64,000 bases of DNA. It comes from Candidatus Gastranaerophilales bacterium (GTDB taxonomy: Bacteria; Cyanobacteriota; Vampirovibrionia; Gastranaerophilales; Gastranaerophilaceae). Below the pieces are notes generated by a model. That model was not told the origin of the DNA and made no database searches. It saw only the letters and a program-made list of their open reading frames with translations. Location: positions 180,913 to 244,912 of the forward strand of contig CALVEV010000037.1 in the NCBI GenBank assembly GCA_944326685.1. Reading direction: 5' to 3'. Below, piece by piece: positions 47,946 through 56,249 of the stretch (positions within the stretch are counted from its first letter, which is position 1; every line of letters begins with the position of its first letter). A program made the translations under genes and the position numbers.

Positions 47946-47976
47946 AAACTAAACATTTTTAAGAAAGGAATTAATT

Positions 47977-49140
47977 ATGGAAGAAAATAACGAATTTATT
48001 GAGAGATTTAGAGACGAATCTAACCCTATTGGGAAAAAATTATTTATTATAATACTATTTTTATTATTATTGCTAATACCTTTATTTTGTGTAGAAAATA
48101 CAATAAAAGAACGCGAAAATTTCAAAAATGAAGCTATTGGAAAAGTTGCGATGTCTTGGGGACATCAACAAACAATAATGGCACCTGAATTAAGGTTAAA
48201 AAATGGTGAAACCCTTAAACTTAATGATTATAATGTTCAGTCAAAAATCAAAACCGAATATCGTAAAAAGGGGATTTTTAAAATACCTGTTTATACAACA
48301 GAAGTATTAACAAATGGAACCTTTATCAATCCAGGCAATATCAAAGGAAATGCAACATTAATCCTAAATGTATCTGATATAAGAGGGTTAATTGGAAAAA
48401 GAACCAAAGACTTAAATGGAAATGCTTTAGGTATTGTAAATTTATCAAATGCTCCAAAATTGATACCATTTAAAGCACAATATACTTTAAGAGGTATATA
48501 TGGGATAAGTTTTAAAGTCGGCGGAATCAGCAATAATCTTAGTGTAGAAGGTAATTGGAAGAACACAAGTTTTGAAGGAGATTTTTTCCCATCTGAAAAA
48601 GATACTAATAAAAATGGTTTTAAGGCAACTTGGAATATTATAGATGCTCAAGATATGAATAATTCTTGTGATGTTATGTTTTTAACACCAGTAGATAGTT
48701 ATAGAATGACTGTAAGATGTGTAAAATATGGATTTTTATTTATTGCATTAACATTCCTAGCATTTTTCTTATTTGAAATAGCATCAAAAATAAAACCAAT
48801 ACACCCATTTCAATATACTTTAATAGGTTTTTCAATGATTATATTCTACATGTTGCTTTTATCAATGTCTGAATTTATTCATTTTGGATTAGCTTATTTT
48901 ATTGCAACAATAATGACTATATCTGTGATAGGAGGATACACTTACTTTGTTTTGACAGATAAAGATAAAATTATGGCAAGAACAATTTCAAGTATACTAG
49001 TTTTATTATATACTTACCTTTATACGGTATTAAACTTGCAGGATTTTGCTCTTTTAATAGGAAGTCTAGGTTTATTTGTTGCAATTATAGCAATTATGTA
49101 TTATACAAGAGATATTAAATGGTATAAGGATGAATTATGA
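47977..49140 (+). CDS. creD: CreD-like inner membrane protein
   Basis: The 387-residue protein begins with NPIGKKLFIIILFLLLLLIPLFCVENTIKERENF, split here as NPIGKKLFII then a membrane segment, the characteristic CreD N-terminus, followed by SWGHQQTIMAPEL. A large extracytoplasmic beta domain (about 50-245) precedes five or six membrane segments. CreD is an inner membrane protein of the CreBC/BlrAB regulons linked to envelope stress and beta-lactam or colicin response; its biochemical role is unknown. It overlaps the following secreted-protein gene by four bases (ATGA). A perfect promoter lies upstream. Confidence 0.85.
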   Translation: MEENNEFIERFRDESNPIGKKLFIIILFLLLLLIPLFCVENTIKERENFKNEAIGKVAMSWGHQQTIMAPELRLKNGETLKLNDYNVQSKIKTEYRKKGIFKIPVYTTEVLTNGTFINPGNIKGNATLILNVSDIRGLIGKRTKDLNGNALGIVNLSNAPKLIPFKAQYTLRGIYGISFKVGGISNNLSVEGNWKNTSFEGDFFPSEKDTNKNGFKATWNIIDAQDMNNSCDVMFLTPVDSYRMTVRCVKYGFLFIALTFLAFFLFEIASKIKPIHPFQYTLIGFSMIIFYMLLLSMSEFIHFGLAYFIATIMTISVIGGYTYFVLTDKDKIMARTISSILVLLYTYLYTVLNLQDFALLIGSLGLFVAIIAIMYYTRDIKWYKDEL

Positions 49141-49706
49141 AAAAAGTATTAATAAGTTTAATTTTATTATTTCTTGGCAGTGCTGTTTTAGCGGATACAA
49201 AACAACCTACTATTGTATTTAATGGAACAACATACACATTAAAATATAGCTCTTATTCAAAAGAAACGAAATCTTTTATGAATCAATATTATAAAGCTAA
49301 TGAAAATGGCGATAACTGGACAGATTTAATAGGAGTTTATTATATTAAAGCTTATAATAAACCTTTAGAATATGCTAAAAACATAGCAAATGCTGCTAGT
49401 AAAAAAACGCCACTAGATACTCAGTTAATGTATAACGATAAGGATGATATTGCGATTACTAATTTTATGTTAATAGAAGGAGATGAAAAACATAGATACT
49501 TAACACAGAATATGTTTAAAGCCGAAAAACCAATAGCTCAAAAAGGTGTAGTAGTAATCCAATTTACTCATAAATACCCATTAAATAATGAGGAAGATGC
49601 AATTAAACTGAAAGCTATTCTTCCTGAAAATCAAAAGAAATGGTTAGAAGGTATAAATAAAACAATTATTCCAGATTTGGTGGATAAAGAAATAAAAACT
49701 TGGTAA
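49137..49706 (+). CDS. Secreted protein of unknown function, coupled to creD
   Basis: The 189-residue product has a signal peptide (MKKVLISLILLFLGSAVLA, cleavage before DTKQ) and a mature domain without cysteines, rich in Asn, Lys and Tyr. No family is recognised. Its start overlaps the creD stop (ATGA), so the two are likely made together and it may act with the extracytoplasmic domain of CreD. A strong bidirectional terminator follows. Confidence 0.75.
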   Translation: MKKVLISLILLFLGSAVLADTKQPTIVFNGTTYTLKYSSYSKETKSFMNQYYKANENGDNWTDLIGVYYIKAYNKPLEYAKNIANAASKKTPLDTQLMYNDKDDIAITNFMLIEGDEKHRYLTQNMFKAEKPIAQKGVVVIQFTHKYPLNNEEDAIKLKAILPENQKKWLEGINKTIIPDLVDKEIKTW

Positions 49707-49742
49707 AAAAAATGGTTCTTGTTAAAAGAACCATTTTTTTTT
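49705..49742. terminator. Bidirectional terminator between the creD unit and lpxA
   Basis: AAAAAAAATGGTTCTT and AAGAACCATTTTTTTTT form the stem around GTTAA; the flanking A and T runs serve both convergent genes. Confidence 0.9.
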
Positions 49743-49744
49743 AT

Positions 49745-50548
49745 TTAGCCTTCTAAAGATTGATACCCTGATTTATGAGATTTAAGAGTAACCCCTCTTT
49801 TTGAAGTTTGAACAAATTCAATCATCTCATCAACAATTTTATTTGCAGGTAATTCTTTTCTGATTTTTTCAATTGCTTGAGAAGTATTATATTCTTCGGA
49901 TATAAGAAGTTTAAATGCTTCATTTGCAACAGTTCTTTCTTCTTGAGGAATTCCTCTGCGTTTCATCGCAACAACATTAAGTCCACGTGGAACAGGAGGT
50001 CTGCCTTCACCTTTAGAATATGGAAGAATATCTTGACGAGCAGCAGAGAAACCGCTAATAATAGCCATTTTACCAATTCTAAGATTTTGATGGAATACGC
50101 TCATACCTCCAACAAAAGCTCCAAAACCAACATGAACGTGACCACCTAGTGTTACTAAGTTCGCTAAGATTACCTCATCTTCTAATACACAGTTATGAGC
50201 AACGTGAGAACCAACCATTAATAAACATTTTTTACCAACTCTTGTTGTGAAATCTCCACAAGCTGCACCTCTATGTACTGTAACGTTTTCTTTAATGATA
50301 GTTCCATCACCAATAATAACTTTTGTTTCTTCTCCTTTATAACCTAAATCTTGAGGCTCTGAACCAATTGTTGCAAAAGGTGATATTGTACACCCTTCAC
50401 CAATTTCTGCATATTCAATATAGGCATTTGCTATAACTCGTGTTTTTGAACCTATTTTAACATTTTTACCTATAACGACATTAGGTCCTATAATTGCATC
50501 TTCTGCTATTTGTGCTGAAGGATCAATTATTGCTGTTTTATCTATCAT
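49745..50548 (-). CDS. lpxA: UDP-N-acetylglucosamine acyltransferase
   Basis: LpxA adds the 3-O acyl chain to UDP-GlcNAc, the first step of lipid A synthesis, and so shows that this organism has an outer membrane with lipopolysaccharide. The 267-residue left-handed beta-helix protein has hexapeptide repeats from residue 6, IGSEPQDLGYKGEET, the catalytic His in VGSHVAHNCVLEDEVILAN and a C-terminal helical domain. It is present alone, without lpxC, fabZ or lpxB beside it. Confidence 0.95.
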   Translation of the reverse strand: MIDKTAIIDPSAQIAEDAIIGPNVVIGKNVKIGSKTRVIANAYIEYAEIGEGCTISPFATIGSEPQDLGYKGEETKVIIGDGTIIKENVTVHRGAACGDFTTRVGKKCLLMVGSHVAHNCVLEDEVILANLVTLGGHVHVGFGAFVGGMSVFHQNLRIGKMAIISGFSAARQDILPYSKGEGRPPVPRGLNVVAMKRRGIPQEERTVANEAFKLLISEEYNTSQAIEKIRKELPANKIVDEMIEFVQTSKRGVTLKSHKSGYQSLEG

Positions 50549-50635
50549 TAATCTCGCTCCTTATTTGTTTTATTAACATATCTAGTATATTACAAATAAG
50601 AAGATTTTCTTTTATTTTTATATTATTTTAATATC

Positions 50636-50671
50636 AAAAAAAGAAGCCTTTTTATAAAGGCTTCTTTTTTT
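50636..50671 (-). terminator. Terminator of the Ser-rich unknown gene
   Basis: AAAAAAAGAAGCCTTT and AAAGGCTTCTTTTTTT pair around TTAT, immediately past the stop codon. It may also act on lpxA-side antisense transcription. Confidence 0.85.
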
Positions 50672-51200
50672 ATTCTTTTGTTCCAAGTTTATACCACGGT
50701 GAAAATTGTTTATCAGGAAACATCCCTTTTAATTCTCTTGTTGAAATACCAAGAGCTTCAGCGAAGTCATCAGAATATATTCGAACATATCCACCATCCG
50801 AATTAGTTGGGGGATTATATGTATTAAAATTTCCTCCTCCAGATGAAATCATGTGTTTCAATGAACCATCTGGAAGATTATATTTTACTTTTATTTCTCC
50901 GAGTGTTATATCGTTGGGAAGTCCTTTTATAATTACAAAATCACCCATTTTATCATCTTCAACAGCAGCTATAAAATTACCAAACCAATTTGTTTGATTA
51001 TATATTGCATTACCTTTATTTATATCATTTTCTAATGTTTGTTTAGCTTTGTTTGCTTTTTGTGTCTCTTCGCTTTTAGAGTCCTCGCTAACCATTTGAA
51101 TTGTTCCAATTTCACTACTACTATTGCTAGCACTTACTTCTGAAGTTGAATATAGTGAACTTGCTGCGTTAACTCCATTAGTACCATTTACTCCACTCAT
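50670..51200 (-). CDS. Unknown protein with Ser/Asn-rich N-terminus
   Basis: The first 60 of 176 residues are low-complexity Ser/Asn/Thr-rich, with neither a signal peptide nor the FKG-type tag. The remainder looks folded: DFVIIKGLPNDITLGEIKVKY, HMISSGGGNFNTYNPP and a C-terminal helix-strand region ending SPWYKLGTKE. AAGGAG lies 6 bases before the ATG. I recognise no family. A free-standing gene with its own terminator. Confidence 0.65.
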   Translation of the reverse strand: MSGVNGTNGVNAASSLYSTSEVSASNSSSEIGTIQMVSEDSKSEETQKANKAKQTLENDINKGNAIYNQTNWFGNFIAAVEDDKMGDFVIIKGLPNDITLGEIKVKYNLPDGSLKHMISSGGGNFNTYNPPTNSDGGYVRIYSDDFAEALGISTRELKGMFPDKQFSPWYKLGTKE

Positions 51201-51306
51201 TAAAATCTCCTTAATAAATTATTGTCTCTCTACTTTTATATAAAGTCGATATTGTATTAATAATTTCACATAATTTATAATTTGTTATATTTCTTAATAT
51301 TTTCTT

Positions 51307-51882
51307 TTAAATTATATCTCCAGTTGCTATTTTAACTTCATCAAAGCAATCAGCTAAAATTTTAGATGCATTTTTTTCTCCACTATTTAATTTTTGATTA
51401 ATAGCAAAGTTAGATATCAACCATTCATTTTTTGCAGCATTGTATAATATATGGGTTTTATCATCTTTATTCCCTTTAATAATAGTTGTAGGAATATTTC
51501 TATTTGTAAGCATTCTGTGTAATCTTTTGAACATCATTTCTGAATCGTGAAACATCTTTTGAGAACCAAGTATAAAACCTTTGAGTTTTCCTTTTTCTTC
51601 TTCTACAAAATTCATAATATGCTTTTCTATTTCTTCAAAATTGAAATTTTGAGGTTGAGTTGGACATATATGGAATAAAACGACATTTTTACCTGTTTCA
51701 TCAACAATGCCACCAGCTGTGCAATCTAAAATATCTGTTGTATATGCTTTAGCTGCTTTAATAGTTTCTTTTGCTGTCCAAGGATATTCTACAGAAGCAC
51801 GTTTATAGATATCAGCAGTTGCTTCTGTGAATTCTTTCATTGTTGTTGGTCTTATTCGCGCTTTAAATGACACATTATCCAT
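51307..51882 (-). CDS. CheD-like putative deamidase with N-terminal FKA tag
   Basis: The 191-residue protein begins MDNVSFKARIR, with the tag VSFKA at residues 4-8. Its core has Thr48, Cys54 and His71, in YTTDILDCTAGG and VLFHICP. From memory of the CheD/CNF deamidase fold, Thr, Cys and His in CheD stand at the same spacing (Cys 6 after Thr, His 17 after Cys), and the following LKGFILGSQKMF and LTNRNIPTTIIKGN segments resemble the rest of that domain. CheD deamidates chemoreceptor glutamines, and CNF toxins do the same to Rho GTPases. Overall identity to CheD is low, so this is a structural inference. No ribosome site is obvious. Confidence 0.55.
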   Translation of the reverse strand: MDNVSFKARIRPTTMKEFTEATADIYKRASVEYPWTAKETIKAAKAYTTDILDCTAGGIVDETGKNVVLFHICPTQPQNFNFEEIEKHIMNFVEEEKGKLKGFILGSQKMFHDSEMMFKRLHRMLTNRNIPTTIIKGNKDDKTHILYNAAKNEWLISNFAINQKLNSGEKNASKILADCFDEVKIATGDII

Positions 51883-51942
51883 ACATCATTTAAATTGCCT
51901 GAAAATATGAATTGCCTAAACTTTGGAAATAATTTACAAATA

Positions 51943-52866
51943 TTAATATCTTAATGGTATTTTTGACCAGCTTACCTCTACTTTATCGTATCCAAAATTT
52001 AATAACATTCTATTTGTACTTGTGTAGAATATACTTTCATTCATTGTAGGGCCGATATTAATTGATTTTAAAGCTTTTTTAGGGAATTTATATTCAATAT
52101 ATGGTACAAATAGACCATTTTTTTCAATGATTTTTGTTGGTTCAGGTAATTCTCCAAACTGAGTATGATTTACAATTACTATTCTGTATTCTTCTTCATC
52201 TTGAAACTCATTCTTCTTAAAGAATACACTTACCAAACTCAATATATCAATTAGTTCAAATGTTATGTTTTCTAGTCTTAATTTTTTTGCTAATTTTTTG
52301 TATTTTAAAGCAGATAATGCTCTTTCGTATTTTTTATTCCAATGGTGAAGAATAGCTCTAATTATTGATTTTTGTTTCTTTTCATCATAGATAATGCATC
52401 CGCAAATTGCGTTATATTGCTTTTTGTAGATATCACACATTAAATCGTTGATGTCAAAACCAAGGTTGTATCCTGTATATGTTTTTTCTTTAGAATAATT
52501 GTTCCACAGAATTAAATTATCTTTTTCTGTTGAAAAAGATATCGTGTAATATTCTTGTTGATATAATTCGTTATCTCCATCGACTATATGTTTGTATTTC
52601 TTAGTAAAATAATCAATGACTTTGCTATATAGTTCATTATTTAGTTGAGGATTTTCTTTTATTAAATCAACAATAAGTCTATAAGTGTATGATACTTCGG
52701 CTTTATCATTTAGATAAAGCACATTAGATAATCTCAACGTTTTGTTTGAGATTATGTTCAAAAGTTTTTCAGGTTTGGTATAGTGATATATCTGGTCAGA
52801 ACAATCATTATCCAGAAACCGTTTAATTTTGGGGATTTTTTTCAAAAAAGTTGCATAATAAGACAT
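51943..52866 (-). CDS. DUF2971-like protein
   Basis: The 307-residue protein contains IYHYTKPEKLLNIISNKTLRLSN, split as IYHYTKPEKLL then NKTLRLSNVLYLNDKAE, the start of the DUF2971 domain, then YTISFSTEKDNLILWNNYS and EEYRIVIVN. DUF2971 proteins are scattered, often in variable regions near defence or mobile genes; their function is unknown to me. There is no signal peptide. The gene lies between the CheD-like and the second HNH-like gene. Confidence 0.75.
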   Translation of the reverse strand: MSYYATFLKKIPKIKRFLDNDCSDQIYHYTKPEKLLNIISNKTLRLSNVLYLNDKAEVSYTYRLIVDLIKENPQLNNELYSKVIDYFTKKYKHIVDGDNELYQQEYYTISFSTEKDNLILWNNYSKEKTYTGYNLGFDINDLMCDIYKKQYNAICGCIIYDEKKQKSIIRAILHHWNKKYERALSALKYKKLAKKLRLENITFELIDILSLVSVFFKKNEFQDEEEYRIVIVNHTQFGELPEPTKIIEKNGLFVPYIEYKFPKKALKSINIGPTMNESIFYTSTNRMLLNFGYDKVEVSWSKIPLRY

Positions 52867-53034
52867 TACATTATTATTATATTATTTTTTTCAAACTATT
52901 CAAGTGGTAGGGGGAAAGGAGTAAATGTAAGGGGGTAAATTCGGTCTACTCGTTAGAATTATAATTTGTAAATAAGTAGTTAGTCTTGCAGGGTGGTGAT
53001 ACATCTGTTATCATTATAGTGTACAGGATAGAGA

Positions 53035-54078
53035 ATGGATGTTATGTCCTCAAAAGATTTAAAACATATAACTCCCCAAAATTATTTACATTATTATTAC
53101 GATATCCCTTATGAGGGTAAAACATCTGCTGGGAAACCTCTTAGAAAGCTACGGAATATTACTTGTCCATATCGCGGGATAGAAATTATTCCAAGTGAAA
53201 AAATAAAAGAATTTGAGAAGAATCTTTCACATTGTAAAAATGCTGAAGATGCTGTTGAGTTACTTTCTAAATATCAGAAAAATATGCTTCCTGTTGAGAA
53301 AGCTATGTTTGCTATATTTAAAGATTTTGCATTAATTAATCCAGATGATAATCTTCAAAACTGTTTGAAAATGATAAAAACGAATTGTCTTATAAAATTA
53401 AAATTAGAAGAAATGGAAGTTTTAGATGATGTTGATATGCTTACAAAAAGATTATCTCCGCAATCAGCACTTGAAATTAGAGCTAAAAGTACTGCCTGTC
53501 GGCAAATAATTCTTAGTAAATCAACTCAAGATACTTTTAAACGGAAAACATATCTTGAATCGTTAGAAAAATTTATTCCTAAAGAAAATGAACGTGAAAT
53601 TTTTAATACAATAAAGAATAAAGCGTTATTTCTTCCAACATCAGAAAGTAGCAAAAATGCATTTGTTGTAAAGTATTCAAAACGAACTCATACAGAAATT
53701 GTGAGACGTATATTTATAGCATCAACAGGTTCTATTGAACATATTGTTCCAGCTTCAAATGGAGGTTTGAATACTATTGGTAATTTTCTTTTAACATCTG
53801 CAAGTGGAAATCGTTATCGAGAAAATATGCCACTGTGTGAATATATAAAACGTCATCCTAAAATACCTCAATATATGCAAATGTATATTGATGATGTAAT
53901 AAGAGAAATACATAACGGGAATATGCAAGGAAATGAAACTTATCCTTATAAAGTTAAGAAAAAACTTTTTGAAGAATCTGAAGGTAGAATAATGATAAGT
54001 CTATCTGCTTATAATTATTCTGAAGATGATGCTGCTAAAGCTGTTGAAGAATATGAACATCGTTGGGATAAAAAATAA
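53035..54078 (+). CDS. HNH-like protein (paralogue B)
   Basis: This 347-residue protein is homologous over its length with the product of 15491-16549. Shared blocks include YTKNMLPVEK/YQKNMLPVEK, FKRKT, LPTS-x-SKNAF and the HNH-like core EHIVPASNGG ... GNFLLTS ... NMPL. In place of the tag the corresponding region reads IPYEGKTSAGKPLRKLRN, a weakened version. A CPYRG sequence follows, which may be a remnant of the zinc knuckle seen in other HNH nucleases. AGGA lies about 6 bases before the ATG. The stop codon sits within a terminator stem. Confidence 0.7.
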   Translation: MDVMSSKDLKHITPQNYLHYYYDIPYEGKTSAGKPLRKLRNITCPYRGIEIIPSEKIKEFEKNLSHCKNAEDAVELLSKYQKNMLPVEKAMFAIFKDFALINPDDNLQNCLKMIKTNCLIKLKLEEMEVLDDVDMLTKRLSPQSALEIRAKSTACRQIILSKSTQDTFKRKTYLESLEKFIPKENEREIFNTIKNKALFLPTSESSKNAFVVKYSKRTHTEIVRRIFIASTGSIEHIVPASNGGLNTIGNFLLTSASGNRYRENMPLCEYIKRHPKIPQYMQMYIDDVIREIHNGNMQGNETYPYKVKKKLFEESEGRIMISLSAYNYSEDDAAKAVEEYEHRWDKK

Positions 54079-54108
54079 CCTTAGATTTTTAAATCTAAGG
54101 TTATTTTT
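54071..54108. terminator. Bidirectional terminator after the second HNH-like gene
   Basis: An 18-base perfect stem (AAAAATAACCTTAGATTT / AAATCTAAGGTTATTTTT) with a 2-base centre overlaps the stop codon and faces the convergent parvulin gene. Confidence 0.85.
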
Positions 54109-54121
54109 ATAAATTAATGTT

Positions 54122-54478
54122 TTATTTTTTATCTAAAACTTTTATAATATGCCAACCAAATTGTGTCTTAATAGGTTCAGATACTTCTCCTATAGCCATA
54201 TTAAAGCTAGGTTTTTCAAATTCTGGAACCATTTGCCCCCTGCCAAAGTAGCCTAAATCTCCTCCATTTTTGCCTGATGGACAAAGAGAATATTCTTTAG
54301 CTAATTCTTCAAAACTTTCACCATCAGCAATCCTTTTTTCAAGATGTTGCGCTTCTTCTTGAGTTTTTACTAGAATATGCTCAGCTCTAACTTGAGTATA
54401 TTCGTAGGCTAAGGTTAAATTAGTTGTTGCAAAAAATGTTGTAAATAATAATGTGCAGATTGTTAGAATTTTTTTCAT
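54122..54478 (-). CDS. Secreted parvulin-type peptidyl-prolyl isomerase
   Basis: The 118-residue product has a signal peptide (ends near TLAYEY) and a single rotamase domain: RAEHILVKTQEEA, FEELAKEYSLCPSG, GGDLGYFGRGQMVPEFE and TQFGWHIIKVLD. It would fold proteins in the periplasm. No chaperone arms like those of SurA or PrsA are present, so it is the minimal form. Confidence 0.93.
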   Translation of the reverse strand: MKKILTICTLLFTTFFATTNLTLAYEYTQVRAEHILVKTQEEAQHLEKRIADGESFEELAKEYSLCPSGKNGGDLGYFGRGQMVPEFEKPSFNMAIGEVSEPIKTQFGWHIIKVLDKK

Positions 54479-54508
54479 AATTACTCTCCATATTTGTATA
54501 AAAATATT

Positions 54509-55396
54509 TTATATGAAACTAAAAATTTTTCTATAGTAAGGTATATAATTTTTTGAAAAACCTCTATTTTTATTGTAGTTTTCAATTTTTGTTTCAGGAG
54601 TTTGTTTGTATAACTTTATAAATATAATTTCTGGAGGGTTACAAAATCTAAAATTACTAAGAGTCGCTATTCCTCCTGATACATATAAATGTTTGTTACT
54701 TTCTACAATATATCCTTTTCTATATCTTTGATGATATTTTGAAGGTACAAAAGGAGAACCTAAATATGGAATATAAATTTCTCCGCCATGTGTATGTCCA
54801 CTAAGTGTTAAACTTGTCTTCTGAGGGATTTCTGGGAATATATCAGGATTATGCGATAATACAATTGTTGGTTGATTAATATTACCAGTAATTGTTTTGG
54901 GATTTAATGAATAATGCCATAAGTCTTTTAAACCAACAATTCTAACCCCGCAAGAAAGATATTCACTTTCATTTTCTAATAGTTTAATATTTGAATTTTT
55001 AAGAATTCTATTTACGATATGTGGAGGGTCATAATCGTGGTTTCCTAATATTGCATAAACACCATATTTTGCTTTTAATTTTTCTAATGCCTTTGAAATA
55101 TTTTGTTCAGGAATTTTAGAATATTCAATATATTTTGCATCAAAGTCTCCTAACAAAACAATTAAATCAGGAGTTTGATTGTTAATTCTATCTGTGATTT
55201 TATCTATTTTCTCGCAGTTAATATTTCCTGTGCCTATATGTAAGTCAGAAATTACTGCAATTTTAAATCCATTTAAATTTTTATTCCAATTTTGAATGTA
55301 TATATTTTGATTTTTATATATTAATAAATTAGGTTCAACATATCCAGAATAAACAAATAATAAGATTACAAAAAATAATATAAATATGTTTTTCAT
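54509..55396 (-). CDS. Membrane-anchored metallophosphoesterase
   Basis: The 295-residue protein has an N-terminal membrane anchor (residues 3-19) and the calcineurin-like motifs ISDLHIG, LLGDFD, LGNHDY, LSHNPD and SGHTHGG in order. It resembles the YkuE/LpxG group, some of which hydrolyse UDP-2,3-diacylglucosamine in lipid A synthesis. With lpxA elsewhere in the window that role is possible, but other phosphoesters are equally likely. It lies upstream of the parvulin gene on the same strand. Confidence 0.85.
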   Translation of the reverse strand: MKNIFILFFVILLFVYSGYVEPNLLIYKNQNIYIQNWNKNLNGFKIAVISDLHIGTGNINCEKIDKITDRINNQTPDLIVLLGDFDAKYIEYSKIPEQNISKALEKLKAKYGVYAILGNHDYDPPHIVNRILKNSNIKLLENESEYLSCGVRIVGLKDLWHYSLNPKTITGNINQPTIVLSHNPDIFPEIPQKTSLTLSGHTHGGEIYIPYLGSPFVPSKYHQRYRKGYIVESNKHLYVSGGIATLSNFRFCNPPEIIFIKLYKQTPETKIENYNKNRGFSKNYIPYYRKIFSFI

Positions 55397-55441
55397 TGCT
55401 TTATATTAGCATAAATTAATTATAAATATTAAAATTTTATT

Positions 55442-56095
55442 TTATTTTGTTAAATTAATTTCAGGTTTTACTAATGACAATTTATTGAATAATTGAGAAA
55501 ATATATTTCTAATCGTTAGAGTCGTTTTATTATACCCAAAATCGTTCATTTCAAATTTTTGATCTTTACATTCATTTATATTAGGAACCATAATAAAATA
55601 TTTTCCTTCAGCTTTTCTTTTTCCAGTTTTAATATTTCTTTCAAATGTTGTACAATTATCATCAATTGTACTTAGTGTTCCGTTACACATTCTGCCATCT
55701 TTATCTGATATAACGATATTTAAACTTTGTCTTTCTATATTTGGGGTTTCGATTTTTTTATATTGATTTTCGATACCTGAATATGAAAATACTGCTGCTG
55801 GAGTATCAGAGAAGATATTTATTTTGGTTTTACCTTTTGTTGTTTTGTCCATATTGATAAATACAAAAGCATCGCCAATTTGTGTGGATACAGGTTTATT
55901 AGTTTTATCATTTTTACCTAATATTTGATTAACAAATTTTATTTTCTTGGTTAGTTTTTCTAAACCTTCACTTACTTCTTTATTTGAAACTATAGCTGCG
56001 TCTTTAATTTCTTGTGCAGTATAAAATTTATTACATCTGAAATTAATATTATTATATTGAGTGTTGTACGGTTTGCTTATGGGTAAAGTATTCAT
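55442..56095 (-). CDS. Unknown protein with N-terminal FRC tag
   Basis: The 217-residue protein has NINFRCNKFY at residues 16-25, another instance of the tag. The rest is Lys/Asn-rich with beta-strand patches (IGDAFVFINMDKTTKG, SLNIVISDKDGRMCNG) and no known domain. AAAGGA lies 7 bases before the ATG. It starts opposite another tagged gene at 56250, with 154 bases between them that probably hold both promoters. Confidence 0.65.
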   Translation of the reverse strand: MNTLPISKPYNTQYNNINFRCNKFYTAQEIKDAAIVSNKEVSEGLEKLTKKIKFVNQILGKNDKTNKPVSTQIGDAFVFINMDKTTKGKTKINIFSDTPAAVFSYSGIENQYKKIETPNIERQSLNIVISDKDGRMCNGTLSTIDDNCTTFERNIKTGKRKAEGKYFIMVPNINECKDQKFEMNDFGYNKTTLTIRNIFSQLFNKLSLVKPEINLTK

Positions 56096-56249
56096 TAATA
56101 ATTCCTTTATTATTATTTCTATTTAGTTATAAGGATTGTAAAAAAATAATTTGCGCGATATTGACTCTAATAAAAAACTTTTAATTTTTATATCGTTTTT
56201 ATTTTATAAACTAGCAAAAATAATTATTATGTGTTTTTAATTTAATACA

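Noticed and set aside
52915..52930. AAAGGAG followed by ATGTAA, a start-stop minimal frame in a G-rich stretch
   Set aside because: It may be a chance arrangement; there is no coding product and the next real start is over 100 bases away.
46091..52946. Repeated GGGGTAAATT-like sequences (46091, 47829, 52933)
   Set aside because: Two of them overlap Gly-stop codons at gene ends or their vicinity; the similarity is short and no common function is evident.
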